Source: a virus
Virus record (IMG/VR): IMGVR_UViG_3300006927_000036
Span: 1-32,969 of that record
Length of the DNA stretch: 32,969 nucleotides
Strand: one strand, 5' to 3'
The translations under genes were made by a program, and so were the position numbers. Position 1 is the first letter of the stretch, and every line of letters starts with the position of its first letter. Below, piece by piece: positions 13,672 to 19,609 of the stretch. The notes beneath the pieces were generated by a model that ran no database searches, was not told where the DNA came from, and saw only the letters and a list, made by a program, of their open reading frames with translations.

Positions 13672-14682
13672 CTAGCAGGTCCTCGCATCTTGTGCGTTGC
13701 CGCCTGTGGCTTCCTTGGCCTCTCGCGGCTCGGTAGCCTTCCTGAGAAGCTCGGTGCGGTTGCCAATGAACTTGCCGTCACGATCCACGATCCCTTCGAT
13801 CCTGGCCCACTGGTTCCAGGCAAAGGATCTGCCCAGGCCAACGCAGGTATTCAGGCTGGGGTACTCATCGTAATCGCTGACCAGATCTTCCCAGGTGATC
13901 CAGTCAACATCGTCTGCGAATCGACTGTGGTGACCAGTCAATGCACCGCGCTCAAGCTGCAGGGCATTCAGGAACAGATGGGGGTGAGTGCCTGCTAACC
14001 AGAACAGCTCCCATTTTTGCGACGCTGGGCAGTAATAACATGCGGATTTCACAGGCACTGGCAGTCCCGCCTCAGTGATTGCTGCAACGCACTCAGCCCT
14101 GGCCCAGCCCACACTCTGCAGCGGATAGTTGAAAATGAAGTCATTGTCTTCACCCTTGAGTTTCTTGGATCGCCTGATGTCAGCACGGCCAGCATCGTAT
14201 CCAATGATCTTGATGATCTTGAGGCCGGTCTCCTGATACTCGGCCCAGAGAGGATGGACTGGGATCGGGTTGTGCGGAGCCTTGCAGCCCTTCAGAAAAT
14301 AGTCCTGGGGGATTTGCTTCCACTTGATGCTGCAGGATTTCTTGCCGAAGGCCAGGGAAGGCAGAGTCTCGTTATCGTGGCAGTTCCCAGTCAGGTCTTC
14401 ATAGCTGGTGGAAGGCAAGGTGACCTTGGCGCAGACAGTGATCTGGGGCCAGCCAATCGAGGCGTACCATTCGTTCAGAATATGCCGGTGTGCCAGTGTC
14501 TCAGGCTTCTCACCTCCTGTATCGGCAAAGGTGATGACATCAGGCCGGATGCCCTCACTGTGCAGCAGGACAGATACAGCGGTGGAATCGACTCCCAGGC
14601 CGTTGCACAGGTTGATCTTGTGGCCTTTGGCTACCAGGGCCTTGAGGTCTTGCAGTCTATCGGATGTAATCAGTTGCCTCAT
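13672..14682 (-). CDS. PAPS-reductase/PP-loop ATP pyrophosphatase-like protein 2
   Basis: 336 residues. The N-terminal Rossmann-like PP-loop reads CNGLGVDSTAV (26-36), a variant of SGGxDS; then FADTGGEKPET and SCSIKWKQIPQDYF with a conserved-looking Cys-Lys pair. CYYCPASQKW near 220 carries a CxxC and resembles DndC/CysH-like proteins, which activate substrates with ATP and may bind a metal cluster. Family members act in sulfate reduction, thionucleoside chemistry or DNA phosphorothioation, but no other dnd gene is present here. ATG at 14682 follows TAGGAGTACGAAA. It lies between ribozymes C and D, and its paralogue is immediately upstream. The real substrate is unknown. Confidence 0.82.
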   Translation of the reverse strand: MRQLITSDRLQDLKALVAKGHKINLCNGLGVDSTAVSVLLHSEGIRPDVITFADTGGEKPETLAHRHILNEWYASIGWPQITVCAKVTLPSTSYEDLTGNCHDNETLPSLAFGKKSCSIKWKQIPQDYFLKGCKAPHNPIPVHPLWAEYQETGLKIIKIIGYDAGRADIRRSKKLKGEDNDFIFNYPLQSVGWARAECVAAITEAGLPVPVKSACYYCPASQKWELFWLAGTHPHLFLNALQLERGALTGHHSRFADDVDWITWEDLVSDYDEYPSLNTCVGLGRSFAWNQWARIEGIVDRDGKFIGNRTELLRKATEPREAKEATGGNAQDARTC

Positions 14683-14689
14683 TTTCGTA

Positions 14690-14703
14690 CTCCTAATCAG
14701 TTT
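14690..14703 (-). promoter_or_regulatory. Conserved leader with ribosome site downstream of ribozyme C
   Basis: AAACTGATTAGGAG, matching the leaders at 12386 and 13533 at 12-13 of 14 positions. It supplies the ribosome-binding site of the PAPS-2 gene. Confidence 0.6.
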
Positions 14704-14712
14704 ATGTTAATT

Positions 14713-14767
14713 GTCTAAGACCCCCAGGTCTCGGGGGTTTCGGCCATTCAGGCCTCATCAGTCAGAC
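14713..14767 (-). ncRNA. Hammerhead ribozyme, type I (element C)
   Basis: Minus-strand fold: stem I GUCUGA (14767-14762); core CUGAUGA (14761-14755); stem II GGCC-UGAAU-GGCC (14754-14742); core GAA (14741-14739); stem III ACCCCC-GAGACCU-GGGGGU (14738-14720), with A15.1-U16.1; C17 at 14719; stem I' UUAGAC (14718-14713). The cleavage triplet is GUC and all core positions fit the consensus. Stem I has six pairs including one G.U. Its first base is the last base of the PAPS-1 stop codon. This is the most canonical of the four. Confidence 0.92.
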
Positions 14768-15729
14768 TATGCGGTCCAGTCACCAGCCTCATCGATATCC
14801 AGGGCTTCGCAGATGACTCGATCAGTGTACTGCCATTTCACCTCTTCCCTGGTGAATGCCCTGACCTCGGCCTCGGTGAAGAACTGGACCTGCTCAGTGT
14901 CCAGGCCTTCCCTGTGGGTTACCGTAACAGTGAACTGGCTGCTCCTGGCGATGATCGATTCCTTGGCGAATACTGAGTACCCAGTCTTCTCCTCCAGGGC
15001 AACGTACTTGGCGAACAGCTCGGGACGATACTTGCGGCCCCTGGCGATATCACCCTTAGATCCGAACACGCAGAACACGCAGCTCAGGCGGTCATTCCCT
15101 TCAGCGTAGGCCCAGAAAGGCTTCTCATCGTAATCAGCGATGCACTGGAACACCTCATCAGTTGACCAGTCGAAGATGGGATACCAGTCATAAACCGTGC
15201 GGCTGGCGATGGAGAGCCGGTCATTCTGCTGAAACGGGACCTTCTTGGCCCTGGCAGATGACTCTTCAGCCCTGATTCCACATACATTGACGGCGAGGGT
15301 CTTGCCCCTGGCCTTGAGGTCATTGCGGATGAACTTCTCAATCGGGCCGCGCTTCAGATCTGAAGTGCAGTATCGGGCTGCGCTGCTGGGCCAGGAGGGA
15401 GCTTCGGGCCTTGTGTCGAATCGCTTCTCAACAAGATTGAGCAGGGTCTTTTCAGATCCATCCTTGTAAATCGCACTTACTACATTGAGGGGATGGAGGA
15501 TGGTGTTTCGGATATGGTCCTTCACCCCAGTCCACTCGACTTCACCCAGGTCAGCGTGGACAACCACGATCTGGCTTGTAGGGATATGGAGGCCACTGGA
15601 TAGGTAGAGGTAGGTTGCCTGGGAATCTTTGCCCCCAGAATGAGAGACATAGAAAATGGCTCCCTGGTTGGCGAGGTCCCAAATCTGGGCTTCAATCTTA
15701 CGGTCTGTAATCTCTTGTAGCTTAGTCAT
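14767..15729 (-). CDS. PAPS-reductase/PP-loop ATP pyrophosphatase-like protein 1
   Basis: 320 residues from ATG 15729, behind AAGGAGAACGACAG; an in-frame start at 15798 would overlap the promoter. The PP-loop SGGKDS sits at 31-36 (VSHSGGKDSQATY), followed by VVVHADLGEVEW and CTSDLKRGPIEKFI, a CxxDLK pattern typical of CysH/PAPS-reductase relatives. RAEESSARAK and later CVFCVFGSK (a CxxC) complete the family picture. It is the first gene of the leftward operon and keeps a canonical PP-loop, unlike its neighbour. ATP-dependent activation of a sulfur-containing or nucleic-acid substrate is the family expectation; the substrate is unknown. Confidence 0.85.
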   Translation of the reverse strand: MTKLQEITDRKIEAQIWDLANQGAIFYVSHSGGKDSQATYLYLSSGLHIPTSQIVVVHADLGEVEWTGVKDHIRNTILHPLNVVSAIYKDGSEKTLLNLVEKRFDTRPEAPSWPSSAARYCTSDLKRGPIEKFIRNDLKARGKTLAVNVCGIRAEESSARAKKVPFQQNDRLSIASRTVYDWYPIFDWSTDEVFQCIADYDEKPFWAYAEGNDRLSCVFCVFGSKGDIARGRKYRPELFAKYVALEEKTGYSVFAKESIIARSSQFTVTVTHREGLDTEQVQFFTEAEVRAFTREEVKWQYTDRVICEALDIDEAGDWTA

Positions 15730-15769
15730 TCTGTCGTTCTCCTTGGCTTGCGTGTGTTCGGAATGCCGA

Positions 15770-15798
15770 ACATTAGCGAAAGATCCTTCGTATTGCAA
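15770..15798 (-). promoter_or_regulatory. Candidate leftward promoter of the PAPS/AAA+/VWA operon
   Basis: Minus strand: TTGCAA (15798-15793), 17 bases, TAATGT (15775-15770), about 40 bases upstream of the first start codon. The boxes are weak, but the spacer holds the shared element GAAGGATCTTTCGC. Confidence 0.4.
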
Positions 15799-15885
15799 CC
15801 CCCTATTTCCGAATTAGGCCCAGATAAGTAGTGAAAAGGTGACTGGGACCAGCTAAAATGCGGGTTGTAGAGGAGAAAATATATT

Positions 15886-16320
15886 TTGTCTGACACTGTA
15901 AAAATGACCAGATTTGCCCATTTTCCGGACCGTGTTCTGGGAAAGTGGCAATTTCAGGACCGGATCTGGTACTCAATCGAGCGGCCCTGGCTCGACAATA
16001 TGGCCAACGTCTCCTGTATCCCAGGTGCGTCATACTCCATGATTCGCGTAGACAGCCCTAGATTCGGGGCTGACAGCGCATACCAGGGCCAACTCTGGGA
16101 AGTGGCCGAGGTCCCAGGCCGGAGTGCGATCCTGATCCACATAGCGAACTGGGCCAAGGACCTGCAGGGCTGTATCGGCCTGGGGTCCAGCTTAATGGCG
16201 GATCTGGCCGGAGTAGGGCATTCGCGGACATCCATCACTGATTTCTACGCACTGACCAAAGACATTCAACACCTGACCCTGGACATCGCAACAGGCCCAC
16301 TACTAGAGGTCAAGCGGTGA
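15886..16320 (+). CDS. DUF5675-like protein, probably in the lysis module
   Basis: 144 residues. ERPWLDNMANVSCIPGASYSM, DSPRFGADSAYQGQLWEV and IHIANWAKDLQGCIGLGSSL follow the conserved pattern of DUF5675 (E-R-P-W, S-C-I-P-x-G-x-Y, H-x2-N-x4-D-x2-G-C-I-x-L-G). The conserved His and Cys suggest a cell-wall-active or cysteine-dependent enzyme, but that is not established. The start is TTG at 15886 behind AGAGGAGAAAATATAT; an ATG at 15904 has no ribosome site. It overlaps the holin-like gene by four bases, which favours a lysis role. Confidence 0.75.
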   Translation: MSDTVKMTRFAHFPDRVLGKWQFQDRIWYSIERPWLDNMANVSCIPGASYSMIRVDSPRFGADSAYQGQLWEVAEVPGRSAILIHIANWAKDLQGCIGLGSSLMADLAGVGHSRTSITDFYALTKDIQHLTLDIATGPLLEVKR

Positions 16321-16877
16321 AGTTCCTGAAACGGCTACTGCCCTTTGCCAGCCTAGCCCTGGGAGCAACTCCACTCGCACCGCTCATACCAGTTATCAAC
16401 GCCATTTTGCCGGATGGTCAAGACCTGACCCCAGCTAACACCGGCCAGCAGGCAATCGATCTCATATCCAGGCAGTCAACCGAGGTCCAGGCCAAGCTGG
16501 ATGCGGAGTTGGGGCTAGAACAGGAACACACCGAGCAGCTCCGGATCTTGGCTGAGATGGACGGGCCTGGGAGCAGCACGAGACCGATGATCGCCAGGGT
16601 CTGCATCTACACGATGTCATCAGTCACCCTAATCACTGTGAGTGCCATTTTTATTGCCCTGTGGACCGAAGGGCTTGAACATGCCAGCGGAGTTCTGCAG
16701 CTCGGCCTGGGTATCGCGTCAATGCTGTCAATATTCAGTGTGCCAGTGAACAAATATATTGGAGTGCGATCGTCCGAGAAGGCAATGAGAATGGCGGTTG
16801 CAGCCGGAGGCACACCAGATCAGATCCCAGGTTTTGGCGGGATCATCGCTTCTCTACTTGGAGGCCGAAAGCCATGA
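16317..16877 (+). CDS. 3-TM holin-like membrane protein
   Basis: 186 residues. A hydrophobic N-terminus (LLPFASLALGATPLAPLIPVI), a helical region (about 45-85), then two membrane segments in the C-terminal half (CIYTMSSVTLITVSAIFIALW and VLQLGLGIASMLSIFSVPV), with RPMIAR before them. This layout resembles the 3-TM holin family also found in gene-transfer agents. It sits between the DUF5675-like gene and the small terminase, overlapping both by four bases. It would permeabilise the inner membrane for lysis. The final GFGGIIASLLGGRKP is glycine rich. Confidence 0.72.
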   Translation: MKFLKRLLPFASLALGATPLAPLIPVINAILPDGQDLTPANTGQQAIDLISRQSTEVQAKLDAELGLEQEHTEQLRILAEMDGPGSSTRPMIARVCIYTMSSVTLITVSAIFIALWTEGLEHASGVLQLGLGIASMLSIFSVPVNKYIGVRSSEKAMRMAVAAGGTPDQIPGFGGIIASLLGGRKP

Positions 16878-17617
16878 CAACCAAGCAACCAGCCGGATTG
16901 AGTAAAGAGGCCCAGGCATACTGGCCCACTATCATCGATCTCCTTGAAGGCCAGGATATACTTGACTCTCCCCCAGTCCTACTGGCCTATTGCGAGAACT
17001 TTGCCCAATGGAAGTACAACCTCCAGAAAGTGGTGGAACTGGGTCCAGTAGTCCGAAACGGTACAAAGCTCTCAGAAAGCCCGTATCAGGCCGCTGCAGA
17101 CCGTTTACAGCGTCTTATGGCCGGAATGCTCACCAAACCCCAGGAAACCATTGAACCTCCTCCTGTAGACCTAGACTCTGATCAGGACCTTAACAAGTTC
17201 CAAAGAGCTTTCATCAGAGAGTGGGTCGTATCCAACAATGGCACACAAGCCGCTATTAAAGCAGGGTACAGCGAAAAGTCAGCAGCAAGCCAAGCCTCCG
17301 CACTGCTTAAGAACCCGAAGATAAAAAGACATATCTGGGCGTTGGAGCGTGAGATTTCCCGAGCAGCAGGCATAACGGTGGAGCTTGTCAGCACCGGATT
17401 GCTTGTAGAAGCCCGTGGAGAGGGGCCTGACACCAATTCGAGTGCCAGGACATCAGCGTGGCAGCTCCTGGCGAAGCTAGGCGGTCTCTTTAAAGAGGAC
17501 AATGCCCAGCAGGCCCATTCAGCAAGGGTTCTGGACAATATGGACCCAACGGCCCTCATGGCCCTCGAGCAGCAGCTTCAGGCTGAGAGCCAGGAACGGC
17601 GCGACTCTCAGCATTAA
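16874..17617 (+). CDS. Terminase small subunit with two family domains
   Basis: 247 residues. The N-terminal part (about 8-85: LSKEAQAYWPTIIDLLEG, YCENFAQWKYNLQKVVELG, SPYQAAADRLQRLMAG) reads like the P27 type of small terminase. The second part (about 104-200: FQRAFIREWVVSNNGTQAAI, GYSEKSAASQASALLKNPKI) reads like the Terminase_2/XtmA type with its helix-turn-helix. The two usually occur as separate proteins. It should recognise packaging sites and regulate the large subunit at 21429-23015. It overlaps the holin gene by ATGA. The large subunit is unusually far, 3.8 kb downstream. Confidence 0.82.
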   Translation: MTTKQPAGLSKEAQAYWPTIIDLLEGQDILDSPPVLLAYCENFAQWKYNLQKVVELGPVVRNGTKLSESPYQAAADRLQRLMAGMLTKPQETIEPPPVDLDSDQDLNKFQRAFIREWVVSNNGTQAAIKAGYSEKSAASQASALLKNPKIKRHIWALEREISRAAGITVELVSTGLLVEARGEGPDTNSSARTSAWQLLAKLGGLFKEDNAQQAHSARVLDNMDPTALMALEQQLQAESQERRDSQH

Positions 17618-18145
17618 TGACGGCTTCCCTCCTCTTCGAGGCCGTAGCAGTCCTTGACCCAGGTAACACTGGGTTGGGGCAACCTCCCCGTATTCATTGG
17701 CCTCCAGGGTAAGTAGGTGCTGGGGGATAGAGAGTGCGTGTAATAAACATTATGTTAAATAGGCAGCTAAGTCATTGATTCTATTGGGATCAACACCTGA
17801 CCCCAGGCTAGATCCACCAGATCCAAGGCCCCATTCACGGGGATGATAGTGGTGATTGACGGCTCATTGACGCATCAATAGGAGGTCTCGTGCATCACGA
17901 TAAAGGTTGCGGATCGGCTAGAGGCCACTATTTATGTGCAGGTGTGAAACTTTCTTTTCCCCTGGAGGCCGCATTCTATGGCTTTCGGACCCCCCCCGAC
18001 CCCCCTTTTACAGGCCGCGCCGCGCCTTGTTCAATTCTTATAGGATGCCCGTCTCAATTTTCACAAAATTTTCCAAGTAATTGTGTGATGTGCTTTACCC
18101 AGAGCTGCTGGGCTGTGTAGGGGATTGTGTTGAGCAGCATTGGTA
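17618..18145 (+). other. Mostly non-coding region after the small terminase gene
   Basis: About 530 bases without a well-supported gene. It holds two strong hairpins near 17658-17690 (ACCCAG/CTGGGT, then GGTTG/CAACC), an AT-rich stretch near 17745-17765, and C-runs of eight and six bases near 17990-18005. By position, next to the small terminase gene, it could contain the packaging site; nothing in it proves that. Confidence 0.5.
17890..18120 (+). CDS. Doubtful 76-codon ORF
   Basis: GTG at 17890 lies behind a good AGGAGG, eight bases upstream. The peptide, however, is rich in Pro, Cys and Phe (RTPPDPPFTGRAAP, NCVMCFTQSCWAV) and crosses the C-runs, unlike the neighbouring genes. It overlaps no other gene. 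Equally it may be a chance frame in a regulatory region. Confidence 0.25.
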   Translation: MHHDKGCGSARGHYLCAGVKLSFPLEAAFYGFRTPPDPPFTGRAAPCSILIGCPSQFSQNFPSNCVMCFTQSCWAV

Positions 18146-18260
18146 TGTGAGTTCACATATCCTGATGTGAGTTCACAAAAGGGGGTTGTGAGTTCACAAA
18201 TGGGTTGAATGTGAGTTCACAGGGGTATATTGTGGTTTGTGAGTTCACAGTGAGTTCACA
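18146..18260. repeat. Six-copy TGTGAGTTCACA palindrome array
   Basis: Copies start at 18146, 18166, 18187, 18210, 18238 and 18249; five are identical and the sixth has A for its first base and shares a base with the fifth. Each is TGTGA-GT-TCACA. The first steps are 20, 21 and 23 bases, close to two helical turns, so bound proteins would line up on one face. The array ends four bases before the next gene's start codon. Confidence 0.9.
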
Positions 18261-18263
18261 GAG

Positions 18264-18590
18264 ATGGGAGAGACAGGAGCGCCGAAGTGTTCGGTATGCG
18301 GTAGTAAGCATTGGAGTAGCGAGGCACATATTTGGCCGGATGAGAAGGTGAAGACTCCGGCTGTCAAAGTTAAGGTGACGAAGAAGGGGGTGGATGATAT
18401 GGCCCAGAAGGTGGTTGATAGTCTTGAAGCGTGTCTTGGGTGCGAGGAGCGCGATTTAAGGATTGCGGTATTGGAGAAGTCGCTGAGTGGGTCTGGTGGT
18501 GATTGTGCTGTATGCACTGCTCGTCGGGAGAAGCATGCTAATTACATGAAGCGGAAGAGGGCGGCTGAGAAGGGGAAGAGTGATGAGTGA
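18264..18590 (+). CDS. Small zinc-finger-like protein next to the repeat array
   Basis: 108 residues, not recognised as a family. It has three Cys pairs: CSVC near 9, CLGC near 70 and CAVC near 90, with His in between, and a basic tail (ARREKHANYMKRKRAAEKGK). That is consistent with a metal-stabilised DNA- or RNA-binding protein. The middle (TPAVKVKVTKKGVDDMAQKVVDSLE) is a helix-forming linker. The start at 18264 has only a weak site (CAGAG), immediately after the six-copy repeat, so it could bind and autoregulate those repeats; that link is inference. It overlaps the next small gene by eight bases. Confidence 0.7.
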   Translation: MGETGAPKCSVCGSKHWSSEAHIWPDEKVKTPAVKVKVTKKGVDDMAQKVVDSLEACLGCEERDLRIAVLEKSLSGSGGDCAVCTARREKHANYMKRKRAAEKGKSDE

Positions 18591-18672
18591 TATTATTGCG
18601 GAGTTGGTTTATGAAATATGCCGTGTTGAGGCGGAGTTGTCTGGCAGGCCCACACTAACGGAGGAGCTATGA
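18583..18672 (+). CDS. 29-residue coupled small gene
   Basis: Start ATG 18583 lies inside the end of the previous gene and its TGA overlaps the next ATG as ATGA. The peptide (MSDIIAELVYEICRVEAELS plus GRPTLTEEL) is an amphipathic acidic helix. Overlap at both ends with correct phasing is the evidence for translation. Function unknown. Confidence 0.6.
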   Translation: MSDIIAELVYEICRVEAELSGRPTLTEEL

Positions 18673-19295
18673 AGATACTACTTGAGGTTGTGTTGCAGTG
18701 GACGGTACTGGCATTGATCCGGATACCGCTGATGTTTTTGGGGTTGTTCGTAGTGCCGGTGGCGCTGTTGTTCAAGACGGAATCATCGCTCAAAGACCCG
18801 TTTACGGAGTACAACACCGGCAGATCTTGGTGGCTTGTCTCTCTACCTAGGTGGGCGTGGATCTGGGGAAATGATAGAGAGGGGGCCAAGGGAGACCGGC
18901 GGGGCTACTGGGATGCGAATGGGATTGTCTGGGGCGGATCTGACCAGTTCCTGAATCAATGGTGGTGGCTGGCTGTCCGGAACCCTGTGAACAACATGCG
19001 ATTTACCAGGGGGCTATCGGTCAATATGCGTGAAGCCAAGACCCGAGTTCTGGCTGGGCAGCAGTATGTCCATGATTCCAGAGGAGTTTACGGCTGGCAG
19101 TTCCTTCGGGCCGACGACCAGAGATTCCACTACTACAGCTACTACATTGTTAAGAAGATCGGGCGTAAGGCGGCGTTTGCTTTCCGGATCGGCCACAAGA
19201 TTGAAATGTGGCACAACACTCACGATTGGAGTACCGACATTCAAAAAGCATGGAAAGGGTTTACGATTAGCCTACGGATAGGGCCAGCGAAATGA
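18669..19295 (+). CDS. Membrane-anchored conserved phage protein, function unknown
   Basis: 208 residues. The first 38 form one or two membrane segments (VVLQWTVLALIRIPLMFLGLFVVPVALLF). The rest is an aromatic-rich domain: RSWWLVSLPRWAWIWGNDREG, QFLNQWWWLAVRNPVNN, and DDQRFHYYSYYIVKKIGRK. The W-N-D-R-x-G and W-W-W-L-A-x-R-N-P-x-N-N blocks are a pattern seen in hypothetical proteins from many phages. It probably faces the cytoplasm on the inner membrane. ATG at 18669 is preceded by GGAGGAGCT. It overlaps small genes on both sides as ATGA. Confidence 0.72.
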   Translation: MKILLEVVLQWTVLALIRIPLMFLGLFVVPVALLFKTESSLKDPFTEYNTGRSWWLVSLPRWAWIWGNDREGAKGDRRGYWDANGIVWGGSDQFLNQWWWLAVRNPVNNMRFTRGLSVNMREAKTRVLAGQQYVHDSRGVYGWQFLRADDQRFHYYSYYIVKKIGRKAAFAFRIGHKIEMWHNTHDWSTDIQKAWKGFTISLRIGPAK

Positions 19296-19378
19296 TTGAG
19301 ACAATAATGCTAGCGGTGGTGAGTTTCATTATCGGGTGTTGGGTGGGATATAACATAGGCCGTGACGCTGATGCCTGA
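19292..19378 (+). CDS. 28-residue single-pass membrane peptide
   Basis: ATG 19292 overlaps the previous stop as ATGA. The peptide has one hydrophobic span (TIMLAVVSFIIGCWVGYNIG) and a short acidic end. It is followed by another overlapping start at 19371. Too short for similarity; supported by coupling only. Confidence 0.5.
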   Translation: MIETIMLAVVSFIIGCWVGYNIGRDADA

Positions 19379-19457
19379 TTGGGCAAGGGAAGCAATGAGG
19401 GAAGGGCGATTCTTTAGTGTTGCGTTAGGCAGGATTGCTGAGTTGGAGGCTGAATGA
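19371..19457 (+). CDS. 28-residue coupled small gene
   Basis: ATG 19371 overlaps the end of the membrane peptide and its stop overlaps the next start as ATGA. The peptide (MPDWAREAMREGRFFSVALG plus RIAELEAE) is a soluble amphipathic helix. Function unknown; supported by gene-chain continuity. Confidence 0.5.
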   Translation: MPDWAREAMREGRFFSVALGRIAELEAE

Positions 19458-19609
19458 CAGCATACTGGTGGCTGCTGCTTGCTCTCGTTTTCGAGATAGG
19501 GCTATCGGCCATTGTTATTGCCATGGCCGTGAGGCAGCTAGTAGATGAGATACACGATATGTCTGTAGAGATCAGGCATTTACGCATCAGTATAGAGGAT
19601 TGGAAATGA
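19454..19609 (+). CDS. 51-residue membrane plus coiled-coil peptide
   Basis: Start ATG 19454 (ATGA overlap), stop overlapping the ParB-like gene's ATG. One N-terminal membrane span (YWWLLLALVFEIGLSAIVIA) is followed by a heptad-like helix (VDEIHDMSVEIRHLRISIED). The layout resembles small phage spanin- or holin-like subunits, but this cannot be fixed from sequence. Confidence 0.55.
   Translation: MTAYWWLLLALVFEIGLSAIVIAMAVRQLVDEIHDMSVEIRHLRISIEDWK

Noticed and set aside
14017-14718. 233-codon rightward ORF
   Set aside because: Antisense shadow of the PAPS-2 gene, whose PP-loop and CxxC motifs are clear on the other strand.
17890-18120. Confident protein-coding gene
   Set aside because: Good ribosome site, but composition and homopolymer C-runs are unlike real genes here; listed at low confidence only.
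18146-18260. CRP binding sites
   Set aside because: CRP needs six bases between TGTGA and TCACA; here there are two in every copy.
18146-18260. CRISPR array
   Set aside because: Units are 12 bases with irregular 0-16 base gaps and no spacers of uniform length; no cas genes.
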